A stretch of DNA of 54,201 nt from Spirochaetae bacterium HGW-Spirochaetae-4. GTDB lineage: Bacteria; Spirochaetota; Spirochaetia; Sphaerochaetales; Sphaerochaetaceae. The DNA lies in NCBI GenBank assembly GCA_002839335.1, contig PGXU01000020.1, positions 1-54,201 on the forward strand, in the 5' to 3' direction. Position numbers and translations under genes: made by a program. The notes beneath the pieces were generated by a model. That model did not search any database. It saw nothing but the letters and a program-made list of their open reading frames with translations, and was not told the DNA's origin. Shown piece by piece: positions 33,483 to 41,409 of the stretch; positions within the stretch are counted from its first letter, which is position 1; every line of letters starts with the position of its first letter.

Positions 33483-34250
33483 ATGCGTACCATGTTGGAA
33501 GCAAGGAATATTCATAAGAAGATAGCGTTGGGTGAGGACAATGTCCTGCACATCCTGAGGGATGTCGACCTGCAGATCGGGGAGGGGGAGTTCGTCTCCA
33601 TCATGGGTCCGTCGGGCAGCGGCAAGTCGACCCTGCTTTATACGGTGAGCGGTATGGACAGGATCACCAGTGGCAGCGTGGTGTTCATGGACCAGGAAAT
33701 CAGCTCATTGAAGGAAGAGTCGCTATCGAAACTGCGTCTGGACCACATGGGATTCATTTTCCAGGATATCAACCTTCTGAAGAACCTCTCGTTGATCGAC
33801 AATATCATGTTCCCCGCGCTACTGGAAAAACATGCCGACAAGAAGGCCGTGCATGAAAAGGCGAAAAAGTTGATGGAAATGACCGGTATTGCCACGCTGG
33901 CCGACAACAGCATCACTCAAGCGTCGGGGGGACAGTTGCAGCGGGCGGGTATTTGCCGTGCTTTGATCAATGAGCCGGCCATGATTTTCGGCGATGAACC
34001 GACCGGAGCGCTGGATTCCAAATCGGCGGCAGAGATCATGGCGATACTTGCCCAGATCAACAACCAGGGGACGACAGTGATGTTGGTGACGCACGATATG
34101 AAGGTTGCTGCCAAGACACAACGGGTCCTCTACATGGTGGATGGATGCATTGTCGCGCAAAAGCATCTGGGTCCCTATGAGGAATCGTCGGACACCCTCG
34201 TCGATCGGGAACAGGAACTCATGGGGTGGTTGGTGACGAACGGCTTCTAA
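33483..34250 (+). CDS. ABC transporter ATP-binding protein (LolD/MacB type)
   Basis: A 255-residue ATPase with Walker A GPSGSGKST (about 40-48), Q-loop FIFQDINLL, signature ASGGQLQRAGICRAL, Walker B MIFGDEPTGALD and the switch His in MLVTHDM. The LDSKSAAEIM phrase is typical of the MacB/LolD class that drives FtsX permeases. The ATG at 33483 follows GGTGGAGG, and an in-frame TTG further up is not needed. It energises the permease encoded immediately upstream. The C-terminal DTLVDREQELMGWLV extension is not a known domain. Confidence 0.94.
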   Translation: MRTMLEARNIHKKIALGEDNVLHILRDVDLQIGEGEFVSIMGPSGSGKSTLLYTVSGMDRITSGSVVFMDQEISSLKEESLSKLRLDHMGFIFQDINLLKNLSLIDNIMFPALLEKHADKKAVHEKAKKLMEMTGIATLADNSITQASGGQLQRAGICRALINEPAMIFGDEPTGALDSKSAAEIMAILAQINNQGTTVMLVTHDMKVAAKTQRVLYMVDGCIVAQKHLGPYEESSDTLVDREQELMGWLVTNGF

Positions 34251-34314
34251 CCACATGCATGCTTGAATCGCATGGACAAATTGCCCTATCCTATGGTCGA
34301 GGGAGGGGCTCGCT

Positions 34315-34830
34315 ATGAATACATTGGCCCGTCTATTGGCAAGGCAGCTGTTGGCAGCCTTGAGGACCGTACAATTCTGTATCGAAAATTGTCCCGATAC
34401 GGAATGGCAACAGGATCACGGAGACTATCCATTTTCACAAGTAGTGTTCCATACACTTTTCTATACCGATTTCTATCTTGGACGAGATACCATTCCTTTC
34501 AAGCAACAGGTCTTCCATCTCGAGCATCAACAGATTTTCAAGGATTATGAGGAGATGGCGGATGTGCTGCCAACCGAATTGTATTCCCGGGAATTCTGTC
34601 TGGAGTATCTCGGGCATTGCCGGTCCAAGATCAAGGAGGTGCTGGCCTCGGAGTCTGCAGGTGCCTTGGCTGCGGGGTCGGGTATCTCTTTCAGGAAGAT
34701 GAGCCGGGCCGAGTTGCATGTGTATACGACCAGGCATATCCAGCATCATGCGGCACAACTCGGTTTCCGTCTGCAACGTATCACGGGAAAAGAAATGCCA
34801 TGGATCAGTGGAGAATCCGAATCCTTGTGA
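34315..34830 (+). CDS. DinB-family protein
   Basis: A 171-residue four-helix-bundle protein of the DinB/YfiT type. Likely metal-ligand histidines are in VVFHTLFYTDFYLG (near residue 46) and RHIQHHAAQLGFRL (near 139-143), forming the family's three-histidine site. Members act as thiol-dependent transferases or stress proteins, but the role here is unknown. GGGAGG precedes the ATG, which lies 64 bp after the ABC ATPase. Confidence 0.9.
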   Translation: MNTLARLLARQLLAALRTVQFCIENCPDTEWQQDHGDYPFSQVVFHTLFYTDFYLGRDTIPFKQQVFHLEHQQIFKDYEEMADVLPTELYSREFCLEYLGHCRSKIKEVLASESAGALAAGSGISFRKMSRAELHVYTTRHIQHHAAQLGFRLQRITGKEMPWISGESESL

Positions 34831-34833
34831 GGG

Positions 34834-35904
34834 TCACTGCGGGGGCTGGTTGCGTGTGCTGATGAGTTTAACCGCATCCTGGATGTCGAAGAACGCATCG
34901 ACCACCACAGGGTCGAAATGCTTGCCACTTTCATCCGATAGTATGGCCATTGCCTCGGTATGTGGCATGGCCCGCTTGTATACCCGCTCGCTGGTGAGCG
35001 CATCGTACACATCGATAATCGCCATGAGTCTGCCGGGCAAGGGGATATCGGTGCCTTTCAGTCCCTGCGGGTAGCCTTTGCCGTCGAACCGTTCATGGTG
35101 GTACTGGATTATCGCTCGGGCCACTTCCATGAAGTCGACGATCGGATGGTCCTTCTCCTGTTGGTAATACAGTGCATTGACACCGAATTCCACATGCCGT
35201 TTCATATGCTCGTATTCATCCGCGGTCAGTTTTCCCGGTTTCAACAGGATGTTGTCGGGAATCCCAACTTTTCCGATATCATGCAACGGCGCTGTCCTTA
35301 CAAGGTCCGCCTGGAATTCAGGAGAAATCCTATAGCCGGGCAAGTCCAGGCTTGCGATTTTTTGGGCAAGGACCTGCATGATCTTCGCAGTCCTACGGAT
35401 ATGGGCACCGGTTTCGATATTCCGTACTTCCAGGAGCTGGACAAGCGCCTGGACCGTAGCTTCCTGTGTCTGGTCCATGCGTTCCTGGTTACGTGAAACA
35501 GCTGCCTGGAGGACCTGGTTGTGGGCCTGTATGACCTTGGTTGCCTTGGCCAGGCGCAAATGAACCTCAACCCGTTTGAGCAACGCAAGGAAATTCAAGG
35601 GCTTGCGGATATAATCGACAGCACCCAATTCCAATGCCCTGACTTCACTTTCCACTTCGTCGAAGTTTGTCAGCACTATGATGGGAAGCGTCTGATTCTT
35701 GCTTTCCATTGCCTGCAGAAATTCGAATCCATTCATGTTCGGCATATGGAGGTCCAGGATGATCATGTCGATATCGGGATATGCCGACAATTTGTCGAGT
35801 GCCTCCAATCCGTCTCCAGCTGTAATAGTGGCGTAATCGGCAAGTGCACCTGTAATTATCAATGTGTCGGTTTTTGAATCCTCGACAATGAGAATCGTAT
35901 CCAT
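34834..35904 (-). CDS. Response regulator with HD-GYP output
   Basis: A 356-residue protein from MDTILIVED at 35904. Receiver domain (1-120) has the acidic pair VEDS, phospho-acceptor Asp51 in ILDLHMP and Lys101 in IRKPL. A coiled segment links it to an HD-GYP domain with LHDIGKVG near 230 and HHERFDGKGYPQG near 290, which should hydrolyse cyclic-di-GMP. No partner kinase is adjacent. An upstream hydrophobic in-frame extension is not family-like and lacks a ribosome site. Convergent with the DinB gene. Confidence 0.94.
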   Translation of the reverse strand: MDTILIVEDSKTDTLIITGALADYATITAGDGLEALDKLSAYPDIDMIILDLHMPNMNGFEFLQAMESKNQTLPIIVLTNFDEVESEVRALELGAVDYIRKPLNFLALLKRVEVHLRLAKATKVIQAHNQVLQAAVSRNQERMDQTQEATVQALVQLLEVRNIETGAHIRRTAKIMQVLAQKIASLDLPGYRISPEFQADLVRTAPLHDIGKVGIPDNILLKPGKLTADEYEHMKRHVEFGVNALYYQQEKDHPIVDFMEVARAIIQYHHERFDGKGYPQGLKGTDIPLPGRLMAIIDVYDALTSERVYKRAMPHTEAMAILSDESGKHFDPVVVDAFFDIQDAVKLISTRNQPPQ

Positions 35905-35934
35905 TCGAGCTCGTTCCAATTTCCCCAGCGGGGA

Positions 35935-35962
35935 AGTATAGGCGAAATACCAACAGACCCAA
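35935..35962 (-). promoter_or_regulatory. Predicted promoter of the HD-GYP response-regulator gene
   Basis: On the minus strand TTGGGT (35962-35957), 16 bp and TATACT (35940-35935). A small CCCCGCTGGGG hairpin lies in the leader just after it. Confidence 0.5.
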
Positions 35963-36144
35963 GGTAAGTATATGACAACCCAAATCGCTAGTAAACAAAA
36001 ACATCGTTTAAATTTTGCACAATACACAAAGATTAACCGTGCGAGTGGGGATAAAGTCTTGAAGCTTCATTTGGAGGGTATGTGTCGGGTGCTGGAAAAA
36101 AATCACATTGTGTCATATCATGCGCGTCATGTGCGGTTGTGGAC

Positions 36145-36939
36145 ATGGATACACGAATGAAACAGTATAAGACACCTATAACAAGAAAATTATCCATGTA
36201 CGGGTTCGATCTCGTTGCGGGTGGGCATATCTACCATGCATTACTCGATTTCGATATCTCAAACCTCAGGTCGATCCTCCGGCAACACCGACGGGATGGA
36301 GAGGGTGGCTCGCTATTGGCTTTCCTCCTCAAAGCCATAGGGAAATGTCTGAAGGATGTTCCCGAGCTCAATGCCATGATCAATTACCGCAAGACCACCC
36401 GCTTTGATAGTGTCGATATCAATATCCCCATCGAAGTCGAGTACAAGGGTGAGTTGATCCCCAAACAACTGGTTATCCGCGACATCAACAACAAGACGAT
36501 TGGAGACGTGGATGCACAAATCCATGCGTCCAAGCACGACGACGTAGAGACAAGCGGCTATATCTCCTCTCCGGTTGTCCGTTGGTTCCTGGACATGCTT
36601 CCCAAGAGCATGGTCTTATTTCTATTCAGGAGAATCCTGGGCAACCACAAGACTGTCCGTAAGCTCTCGGGTACCGTATTTGTCACATCGGTGAGCATGT
36701 TCTCGAACATTCCTGGATATGCAGTACCCTATGCTGGTGGTCCAAACGCTGTTTCTTTTGCGCTTGGCAGCACCATAAAAAAACCGGTTGTGGTGAACAA
36801 TGCAGTGGAAATCAGGGAAATCATGCACATTTCCGTGAGTTTCAACCATGATCTGGTCGACGGCGCCCCTGCCGCACGCTTTCTCAACCGGTTCAGATTC
36901 TATGTGGAAAAGTCTCCACAGGCAGTCATGGAAAACTGA
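36145..36939 (+). CDS. Stand-alone E2-like acyltransferase catalytic domain
   Basis: About 264 residues resembling the catalytic domain of 2-oxoacid dehydrogenase E2 proteins, with the active-site HDLVDG (H-x-x-x-D-G) in FNHDLVDGAPAARFLNRF near the C terminus and IEVEYKGELIPKQLVIRDINNKT earlier. There is no lipoyl domain, no E1/E3-binding domain and no E1 or E3 gene nearby, so it is not an ordinary pyruvate dehydrogenase part. Chloramphenicol acetyltransferases share the same fold and motif. Start codon uncertain (36145 or 36157); no strong ribosome site. Confidence 0.82.
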   Translation: MDTRMKQYKTPITRKLSMYGFDLVAGGHIYHALLDFDISNLRSILRQHRRDGEGGSLLAFLLKAIGKCLKDVPELNAMINYRKTTRFDSVDINIPIEVEYKGELIPKQLVIRDINNKTIGDVDAQIHASKHDDVETSGYISSPVVRWFLDMLPKSMVLFLFRRILGNHKTVRKLSGTVFVTSVSMFSNIPGYAVPYAGGPNAVSFALGSTIKKPVVVNNAVEIREIMHISVSFNHDLVDGAPAARFLNRFRFYVEKSPQAVMEN

Positions 36940-36956
36940 GGGGGGGGCACATCCGC

Positions 36957-37382
36957 TCAGCTTTGGTAGTGGTCGATGGCCTGTTTGGTAAAATCAATTG
37001 CATTGGCGAAGTCCTGTTTGTTCGGATGTCCAAGGCCGACGAAAAGAATATTGCCCCTGCATACAAACTCCTTGGGGAATACCTCGATTCCATTCTCGAA
37101 CAATACCGCACGGACCTCTTTCTGGAAAAATTTCTTGCTTGCACACGAAGTTATAAGGACCGCATGCTTGACCATAGAGGAGTCGATTTTTTTCACATAT
37201 TCGACTAGTTCAGGGTTGCTTCTTCCGCCATAGATGCCACCTACCACAATCAGCAGGTCGGTGTTGTGCAAATCGGGACTTGATTTTGCATCGAGCGCCT
37301 CGAGTTCCAGCGCATCTGCAATAGCATGCGCAATCTTTCTTGAGTGTCCTGTCTTGGTCATATACAAGATTTTTCTAACCAT
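36957..37382 (-). CDS. Flavodoxin-like protein
   Basis: A 141-residue flavodoxin-fold protein with the FMN phosphate loop MTKTGHSRKIA near residues 7-17 and the later VVGGIYGGRSNPEL around 46-59. It should carry one FMN as a soluble electron carrier or modulate a partner. Start MVRKILY at 37382 follows AAGGAGG, which lies inside the end of the upstream GGDEF gene; the two genes overlap by 8 bp and are likely translated together. Confidence 0.88.
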   Translation of the reverse strand: MVRKILYMTKTGHSRKIAHAIADALELEALDAKSSPDLHNTDLLIVVGGIYGGRSNPELVEYVKKIDSSMVKHAVLITSCASKKFFQKEVRAVLFENGIEVFPKEFVCRGNILFVGLGHPNKQDFANAIDFTKQAIDHYQS

Positions 37383-38547
37383 GTAGTGCCTCCTTGTTTG
37401 AAATTTCGGTATTTCGACATTTGATGCGTTTATGCATATACATACGGTCATCGGCGACTTTCAAAAGTTCGTCAACCGTTTCACCATCTTCGGGGAACAT
37501 CGCGTTTCCGATACTTACCGAAAAATGCAGATCGAACTCGCCGATAGTTGTAGGAGTTTCCAAGACATGTACCAACCGTTCGCGTAGCGTTTCCCTGCAC
37601 TCCCTGTTTCCTGCGCAATCTATCAGTAGGATGAATTCATCGCCGCCATACCGGATTGCGGAATCCGTGGGTCCCAAATGGTTGTTGAGAATGTCGGCAG
37701 CCTTCTTGAGTACTTCATCGCCAAAGATGTGTCCACGGGTGTCATTGATAAGCTTGAACCCGTTGATATCGATGATAGCCACACAAAAAGACCTCTTTGT
37801 CCCATTCTGATTTCCACCAAGACGTGTGGAGAATGTCTCCATCATCCACAATCTGTTGTACAAACCGGTGAGTGGATCCCGACGAGCTGTATCCCAGAGG
37901 GTCTGTTGTGTGCGGATATTGAGGATGACCACGAGGCCAAATGTCCAACCGAGCGACCATGGAGTCAAGGTGAAGAAAATCACGGTGGTCATGGATGTGT
38001 TGATCTGTTCCGAATCGACCATACCCGAAAGCGCCATGGACCAGCGGTAGCTGAAAGCTGCAAGCAAGAGTACGAACATTCCGGCGATGATTCCATATAT
38101 CACCCCTTCCATTCCCTTGTGTCGGATCAACAGCACATAGATGATTACCAGGAGGATCACACAGAGCAGGAGGTCGTTCACCAGGTACCGTGCGCGGGCG
38201 TTCTCCAGATTGATTGTGGTCGAGGCCATATAGACAAGGAAATAGAACAACTCGGCTATCAGCCGATTTCTGTATCCGAAGGAAAACCGACGAAACCGAA
38301 GGATTCCCTCAAGAATCAACAGGAGCGTACCGATTGCCGATATGTTGTTCAGGATTATCGCAATATTTCCGATCTGGGGTTCAAGCCACAGGGGAACATA
38401 GCCAAAAGTGCAGACGATAGATGCCAAAGCCCAGATTCCAGGACCCTCCACATGACGGTTGATACGCCATAGGAAAACCAAAATAACTGACGTCGTAAAT
38501 CCAACGGTCAACAGGACCAAACCAAGCGTAGGAAAATGAAGCGACAC
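37375..38547 (-). CDS. Membrane GGDEF protein (diguanylate cyclase)
   Basis: A 390-residue protein with about seven membrane helices (residues 1-210) and a C-terminal GGDEF domain with the intact motif GGDEF at 301-305, preceded by DPLTGLYNR. It should make cyclic-di-GMP in response to a membrane or ligand signal; the helical sensor resembles 7TM-type input domains. The flavodoxin gene overlaps its 3' end by 8 bp. A fragment of repeat R2 lies about 84 bp upstream of its start. Confidence 0.92.
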   Translation of the reverse strand: MSLHFPTLGLVLLTVGFTTSVILVFLWRINRHVEGPGIWALASIVCTFGYVPLWLEPQIGNIAIILNNISAIGTLLLILEGILRFRRFSFGYRNRLIAELFYFLVYMASTTINLENARARYLVNDLLLCVILLVIIYVLLIRHKGMEGVIYGIIAGMFVLLLAAFSYRWSMALSGMVDSEQINTSMTTVIFFTLTPWSLGWTFGLVVILNIRTQQTLWDTARRDPLTGLYNRLWMMETFSTRLGGNQNGTKRSFCVAIIDINGFKLINDTRGHIFGDEVLKKAADILNNHLGPTDSAIRYGGDEFILLIDCAGNRECRETLRERLVHVLETPTTIGEFDLHFSVSIGNAMFPEDGETVDELLKVADDRMYMHKRIKCRNTEISNKEALHG

Positions 38548-38630
38548 CTGGACCCCCTGGTACTTGATATCCTCCCGAGTATAATATGCGCCTCTGAATA
38601 CTGCAATCTCTCGTCAGGATTTCTGTAGTC

Positions 38631-38665
38631 GTCCAGGGCTTGCCCCGGGGTGTTGCTACCTTTCA
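38631..38665 (+). repeat. Fragment of hairpin repeat R2
   Basis: GTCCAGGGCTTGCCC followed by CGGGGTGTTGCTACCTTTCA matches the third hairpin and tail of the R2 unit at 4359-4444. It lies between two GGDEF genes and has no coding potential. Confidence 0.6.
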
Positions 38666-38738
38666 GTTGTTATATCGAACAGGAATTTCTGGAAGATTTT
38701 ACAATTGTCCGACCATAAGAACTTACCAATCCTATATC

Positions 38739-40088
38739 TCAGGCGAACACCACCATATTCCGACCTTGATCCTTTGCCACATACAGGGCCTTGTCCGCCG
38801 ATTTGATGAGGGCATGTTCATTCTCGACATTGTATTCGGGGTAGGACGCGACACCGATACTGATCGTGACACGGATCTGGATATCACCCATTTGGATGAT
38901 GCTCTCCTCCACCATATGACGGAGTCGTTCCGCGATGTATGCACAGTCCTTCTTGTCGGCACCCGGAAGTATGACAATGAATTCCTCGCCGCCATATCTT
39001 ATTGTCAAATCCCCTTTCCGTGCGGCCATTGCGGTGATCTTGGCAAGATTGACCAGGACCTTGTCACCGACAGTATGCCCGTACGTATCGTTCACTCTCT
39101 TGAAGTGGTCGATATCGAAAATCAGCAAGCCGAGGGGGAGGTGGGTCCGAACCGATCGGGAGAACTCCTCGGTCAACCGGGTCATGCCGAATCGTCGGTT
39201 GTAGAGTCCGGTCAACGGATCATTTGCAGCCAATTTCTGCAGTTGGTCATAGGTTATGGCATTGTTCAGGGCCAAGGAGAAGCATTGGTTGAACATTTCA
39301 AGTGTTTGCAAGGACCTGTTCGAAAGTATCCTACGTGTTGCGATGACCAGAAGTCCGAGGGGAACATCCTTGTATACTATTGGCAAGGTAAGGACTTCAT
39401 CAGGTTGGAAACTCAACAACGTGCAATCGATTGCCAATTTGCCCTCGAATACATTCCGCTGCATGATCGAAGATTCGAACAATTTCCATAGGTTCTCGTT
39501 TGCGACGATTCCCGATGGATCTTTGATGCCAAAGGAATAGATGACCTCGAATTCTCCACCCCGTTCAATGATGACCGCGCCTGCATCCGCATCCAGATAC
39601 CGTAGGATCCTGTCCACAGCATTCTTCGCCAGAATCTCCAACTCCAATTGTGATGAGAGCAGGTTGTTGAACGACCGGACCGCGGATTCCGATGCGATGG
39701 AATTTGATAAGGCCTGCAGCAACGTGTTGTAGGCTTGGGCGCTCTCACCCAGCTCATCCGCCGAATCCACAGGAAGCAGGCACTCTTGGGAATCACAGTC
39801 CTCCAAATCAGACAGGCTCTTTGCATCGTTGAGTTTTCCAACAATGAATTGCATTTTTTTTGATAATAGACCGATACGCTTTCCCACGACTGTTTTGGCA
39901 AGCATGATATTGATCGTACCGACAATTACTCCCGCAACAATGCAACTGAGAAAGAATGGCACTGTCATGACATAAGCACTGGGGATTCCCATTACAAGCA
40001 TGAAGAATGGAAACACGATTCCAATCAATAATCCAAAACTCGACATGTAGATGGCAAGATCAAGAAAAACCTTTTTTGTTAGTCGCAT
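38739..40088 (-). CDS. GAF-GGDEF diguanylate cyclase
   Basis: About 449 residues from MRLTKK at 40088 (GGGGGA precedes it). Two N-terminal helices (about 8-30, 37-62) and a HAMP-like linker lead to a GAF-like sensor (about 150-285) and a GGDEF domain with GGEEF at 366-370, the active variant. It should produce cyclic-di-GMP under control of the GAF ligand. The next gene downstream on this strand, 191 bp away, is another GGDEF protein. Confidence 0.92.
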   Translation of the reverse strand: MRLTKKVFLDLAIYMSSFGLLIGIVFPFFMLVMGIPSAYVMTVPFFLSCIVAGVIVGTINIMLAKTVVGKRIGLLSKKMQFIVGKLNDAKSLSDLEDCDSQECLLPVDSADELGESAQAYNTLLQALSNSIASESAVRSFNNLLSSQLELEILAKNAVDRILRYLDADAGAVIIERGGEFEVIYSFGIKDPSGIVANENLWKLFESSIMQRNVFEGKLAIDCTLLSFQPDEVLTLPIVYKDVPLGLLVIATRRILSNRSLQTLEMFNQCFSLALNNAITYDQLQKLAANDPLTGLYNRRFGMTRLTEEFSRSVRTHLPLGLLIFDIDHFKRVNDTYGHTVGDKVLVNLAKITAMAARKGDLTIRYGGEEFIVILPGADKKDCAYIAERLRHMVEESIIQMGDIQIRVTISIGVASYPEYNVENEHALIKSADKALYVAKDQGRNMVVFA

Positions 40089-40576
40089 ATGTCCCCCATT
40101 TCTTGAGAATCCGTGTATCAGATGATGTTTTTGATGTGACAGCATATCATATTTCGGACGATTGGCAATACAGGAAATAACAAATTCAGTGCATTTGGAT
40201 TGCTGTGGTGAACGAGGTATCCGAAGACCTTCGGATATGTCATGCGTTGTAAGATGGGGTCCTTTTTTGGACGAAGTTCCGAACGATTTTACACGATGCG
40301 TAAACCATGGGGAAAGTTAGCCCAGCGAATCGATCTTCCAGTAAGCAACTCGTATTCCAAAGAATACATGATAGCTTAGCGGGTATCGACACGCCGATTG
40401 TTGGGGTTGCGCTATCTCCGACACAAAGCTACCCGGACATCCGAATCTTCGCTTGCATCGTAGTGATACTGGGATTCGTGATTCGTGAACGTAATTATAA
40501 ATCTTTTCAAGTATTGTAAATATAGTTAATTGTTGATAGAATTTAATAGTAAATAATTATAAGTATGGAGTAATTG
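40089..40576. other. Gene-free region upstream of the exported-protein gene
   Basis: No credible coding sequence; a 70-residue frame at 40307-40519 has no protein character. A perfect hairpin TATCCGAA-GACC-TTCGGATA lies at 40218-40237. The last 80 bases are very AT-rich. The promoter for the upstream minus-strand gene lies at 40141-40168. Confidence 0.45.
40141..40168 (-). promoter_or_regulatory. Predicted promoter of the GAF-GGDEF gene
   Basis: On the minus strand TTGCCA (40168-40163), 16 bp and TATGCT (40146-40141), 52 bp before the ATG. Confidence 0.5.
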
Positions 40577-41191
40577 ATGAAAAAAGTATTAGTCTGTGTT
40601 CTGATGTTGTCTATTGTCGCTGGAAGTGTATTCGCTGTTGGCTTTGTCGGGGGCAATGTGTTTGTCGGCAACGATTCGTTCGAAGAGGAAAATCGGGAAA
40701 CATCCATCGATCAACTTGGACTGGTCTTGTCAGGAGCCCATTATGTAGGGGAAACACCCGGAATTGGCATCGGGTATACCATTGGTGTTGGATTTGCTTC
40801 GGCGTCGTATACATCAGGTGTTTTCGAATGGGATGTGGAAACCGACCCGTTTTCGTTCAACGCTTCTGTAGCTGCCCAATATATAGTGGGATTAAACGAA
40901 GCCGCATACATTGAGTTCGGAGTTGGTCTGGGATACCTTGGGGTTGCCTCTACCTATTCCCTTCTGGGTGAAGAATATGTCGCATTGCTGAACATCACAA
41001 AATTCGAGATGAAAACCGGTGGTATCATTACGATTTCCAAAGGTCTGAACGTTGGGGCCGGTGCGGTATTCTCCTTTCCCTTGGCCGTGACCGGAACATT
41101 TGATTCCTCTTCCGAGTCGTCGCCTCCCGACCTCTCTTTCGATAGCGGTTTTGGTGTAAAGGGATACCTCGGGACGTATATCAAGTATTAA
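40577..41191 (+). CDS. Exported beta-barrel-like protein
   Basis: About 204 residues. The signal peptide MKKVLVCVLMLSIVAGSVFA is followed by glycine-rich alternating strands, such as GIGIGYTIGVGFASASYT and GVGLGYLGVAST, ending in GYLGTYIKY. This pattern suggests an outer-membrane beta-barrel of about eight to ten strands. The start at 40577 follows GGAG. A terminator separates it from the transporter operon. No named family is assigned. Confidence 0.7.
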   Translation: MKKVLVCVLMLSIVAGSVFAVGFVGGNVFVGNDSFEEENRETSIDQLGLVLSGAHYVGETPGIGIGYTIGVGFASASYTSGVFEWDVETDPFSFNASVAAQYIVGLNEAAYIEFGVGLGYLGVASTYSLLGEEYVALLNITKFEMKTGGIITISKGLNVGAGAVFSFPLAVTGTFDSSSESSPPDLSFDSGFGVKGYLGTYIKY

Positions 41192-41220
41192 AAGTATTGA
41201 TCGGGAAATCCCATCATGCA

Positions 41221-41250
41221 AACGGGTAGGCCTGCATGTGCCTACCCGTT
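41221..41250 (+). terminator. Terminator after the exported-protein gene
   Basis: AACGGGTAGGC pairs perfectly with GCCTACCCGTT over 11 bp around CTGCATGT. It isolates the next operon's control region. Confidence 0.85.
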
Positions 41251-41274
41251 GTTGTCTCCAGAGCATTGCCGCGA

Positions 41275-41346
41275 TCGGTTCTATCGGCTAGCGTTCCGGT
41301 TCAGGTCGGGATTTGACCGGTTCGGAAGGAATCTGACCCTGTTCAT
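41275..41346 (+). promoter_or_regulatory. Array of four direct repeats at 21-bp period (LytTR-type boxes)
   Basis: TCGGTTCTA (41275), CCGGTTCAG (41296), CCGGTTCGG (41317) and CCTGTTCAT (41338) start exactly 21 bp apart, all with a GTTC core. LytTR regulators bind pairs of 9-bp repeats with a central GTT, about two helical turns apart. The last repeat ends 10 bp before the -35 element, in an activator position. The likely binder is the LytTR protein at 47995-48747. Confidence 0.7.
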
Positions 41347-41356
41347 CGGATTCTTT

Positions 41357-41385
41357 TTGAATACGATTGTACATGGATATACAAT
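41357..41385 (+). promoter_or_regulatory. Promoter of the transporter-kinase operon
   Basis: TTGAAT (41357-41362), 17 bp and TACAAT (41380-41385). ATTGTA (41366-41371) and TACAAT form a 6-bp inverted repeat with an 8-bp spacer across the promoter, a possible second operator. Confidence 0.65.
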
Positions 41386-41409
41386 GCGGCATCATCTTCA
41401 GGAGGTTTT

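Noticed and set aside
40307-40519. 70-residue plus-strand reading frame
   Set aside because: No ribosome site, no hydrophobic or domain pattern and no neighbour to couple with; it looks like chance.
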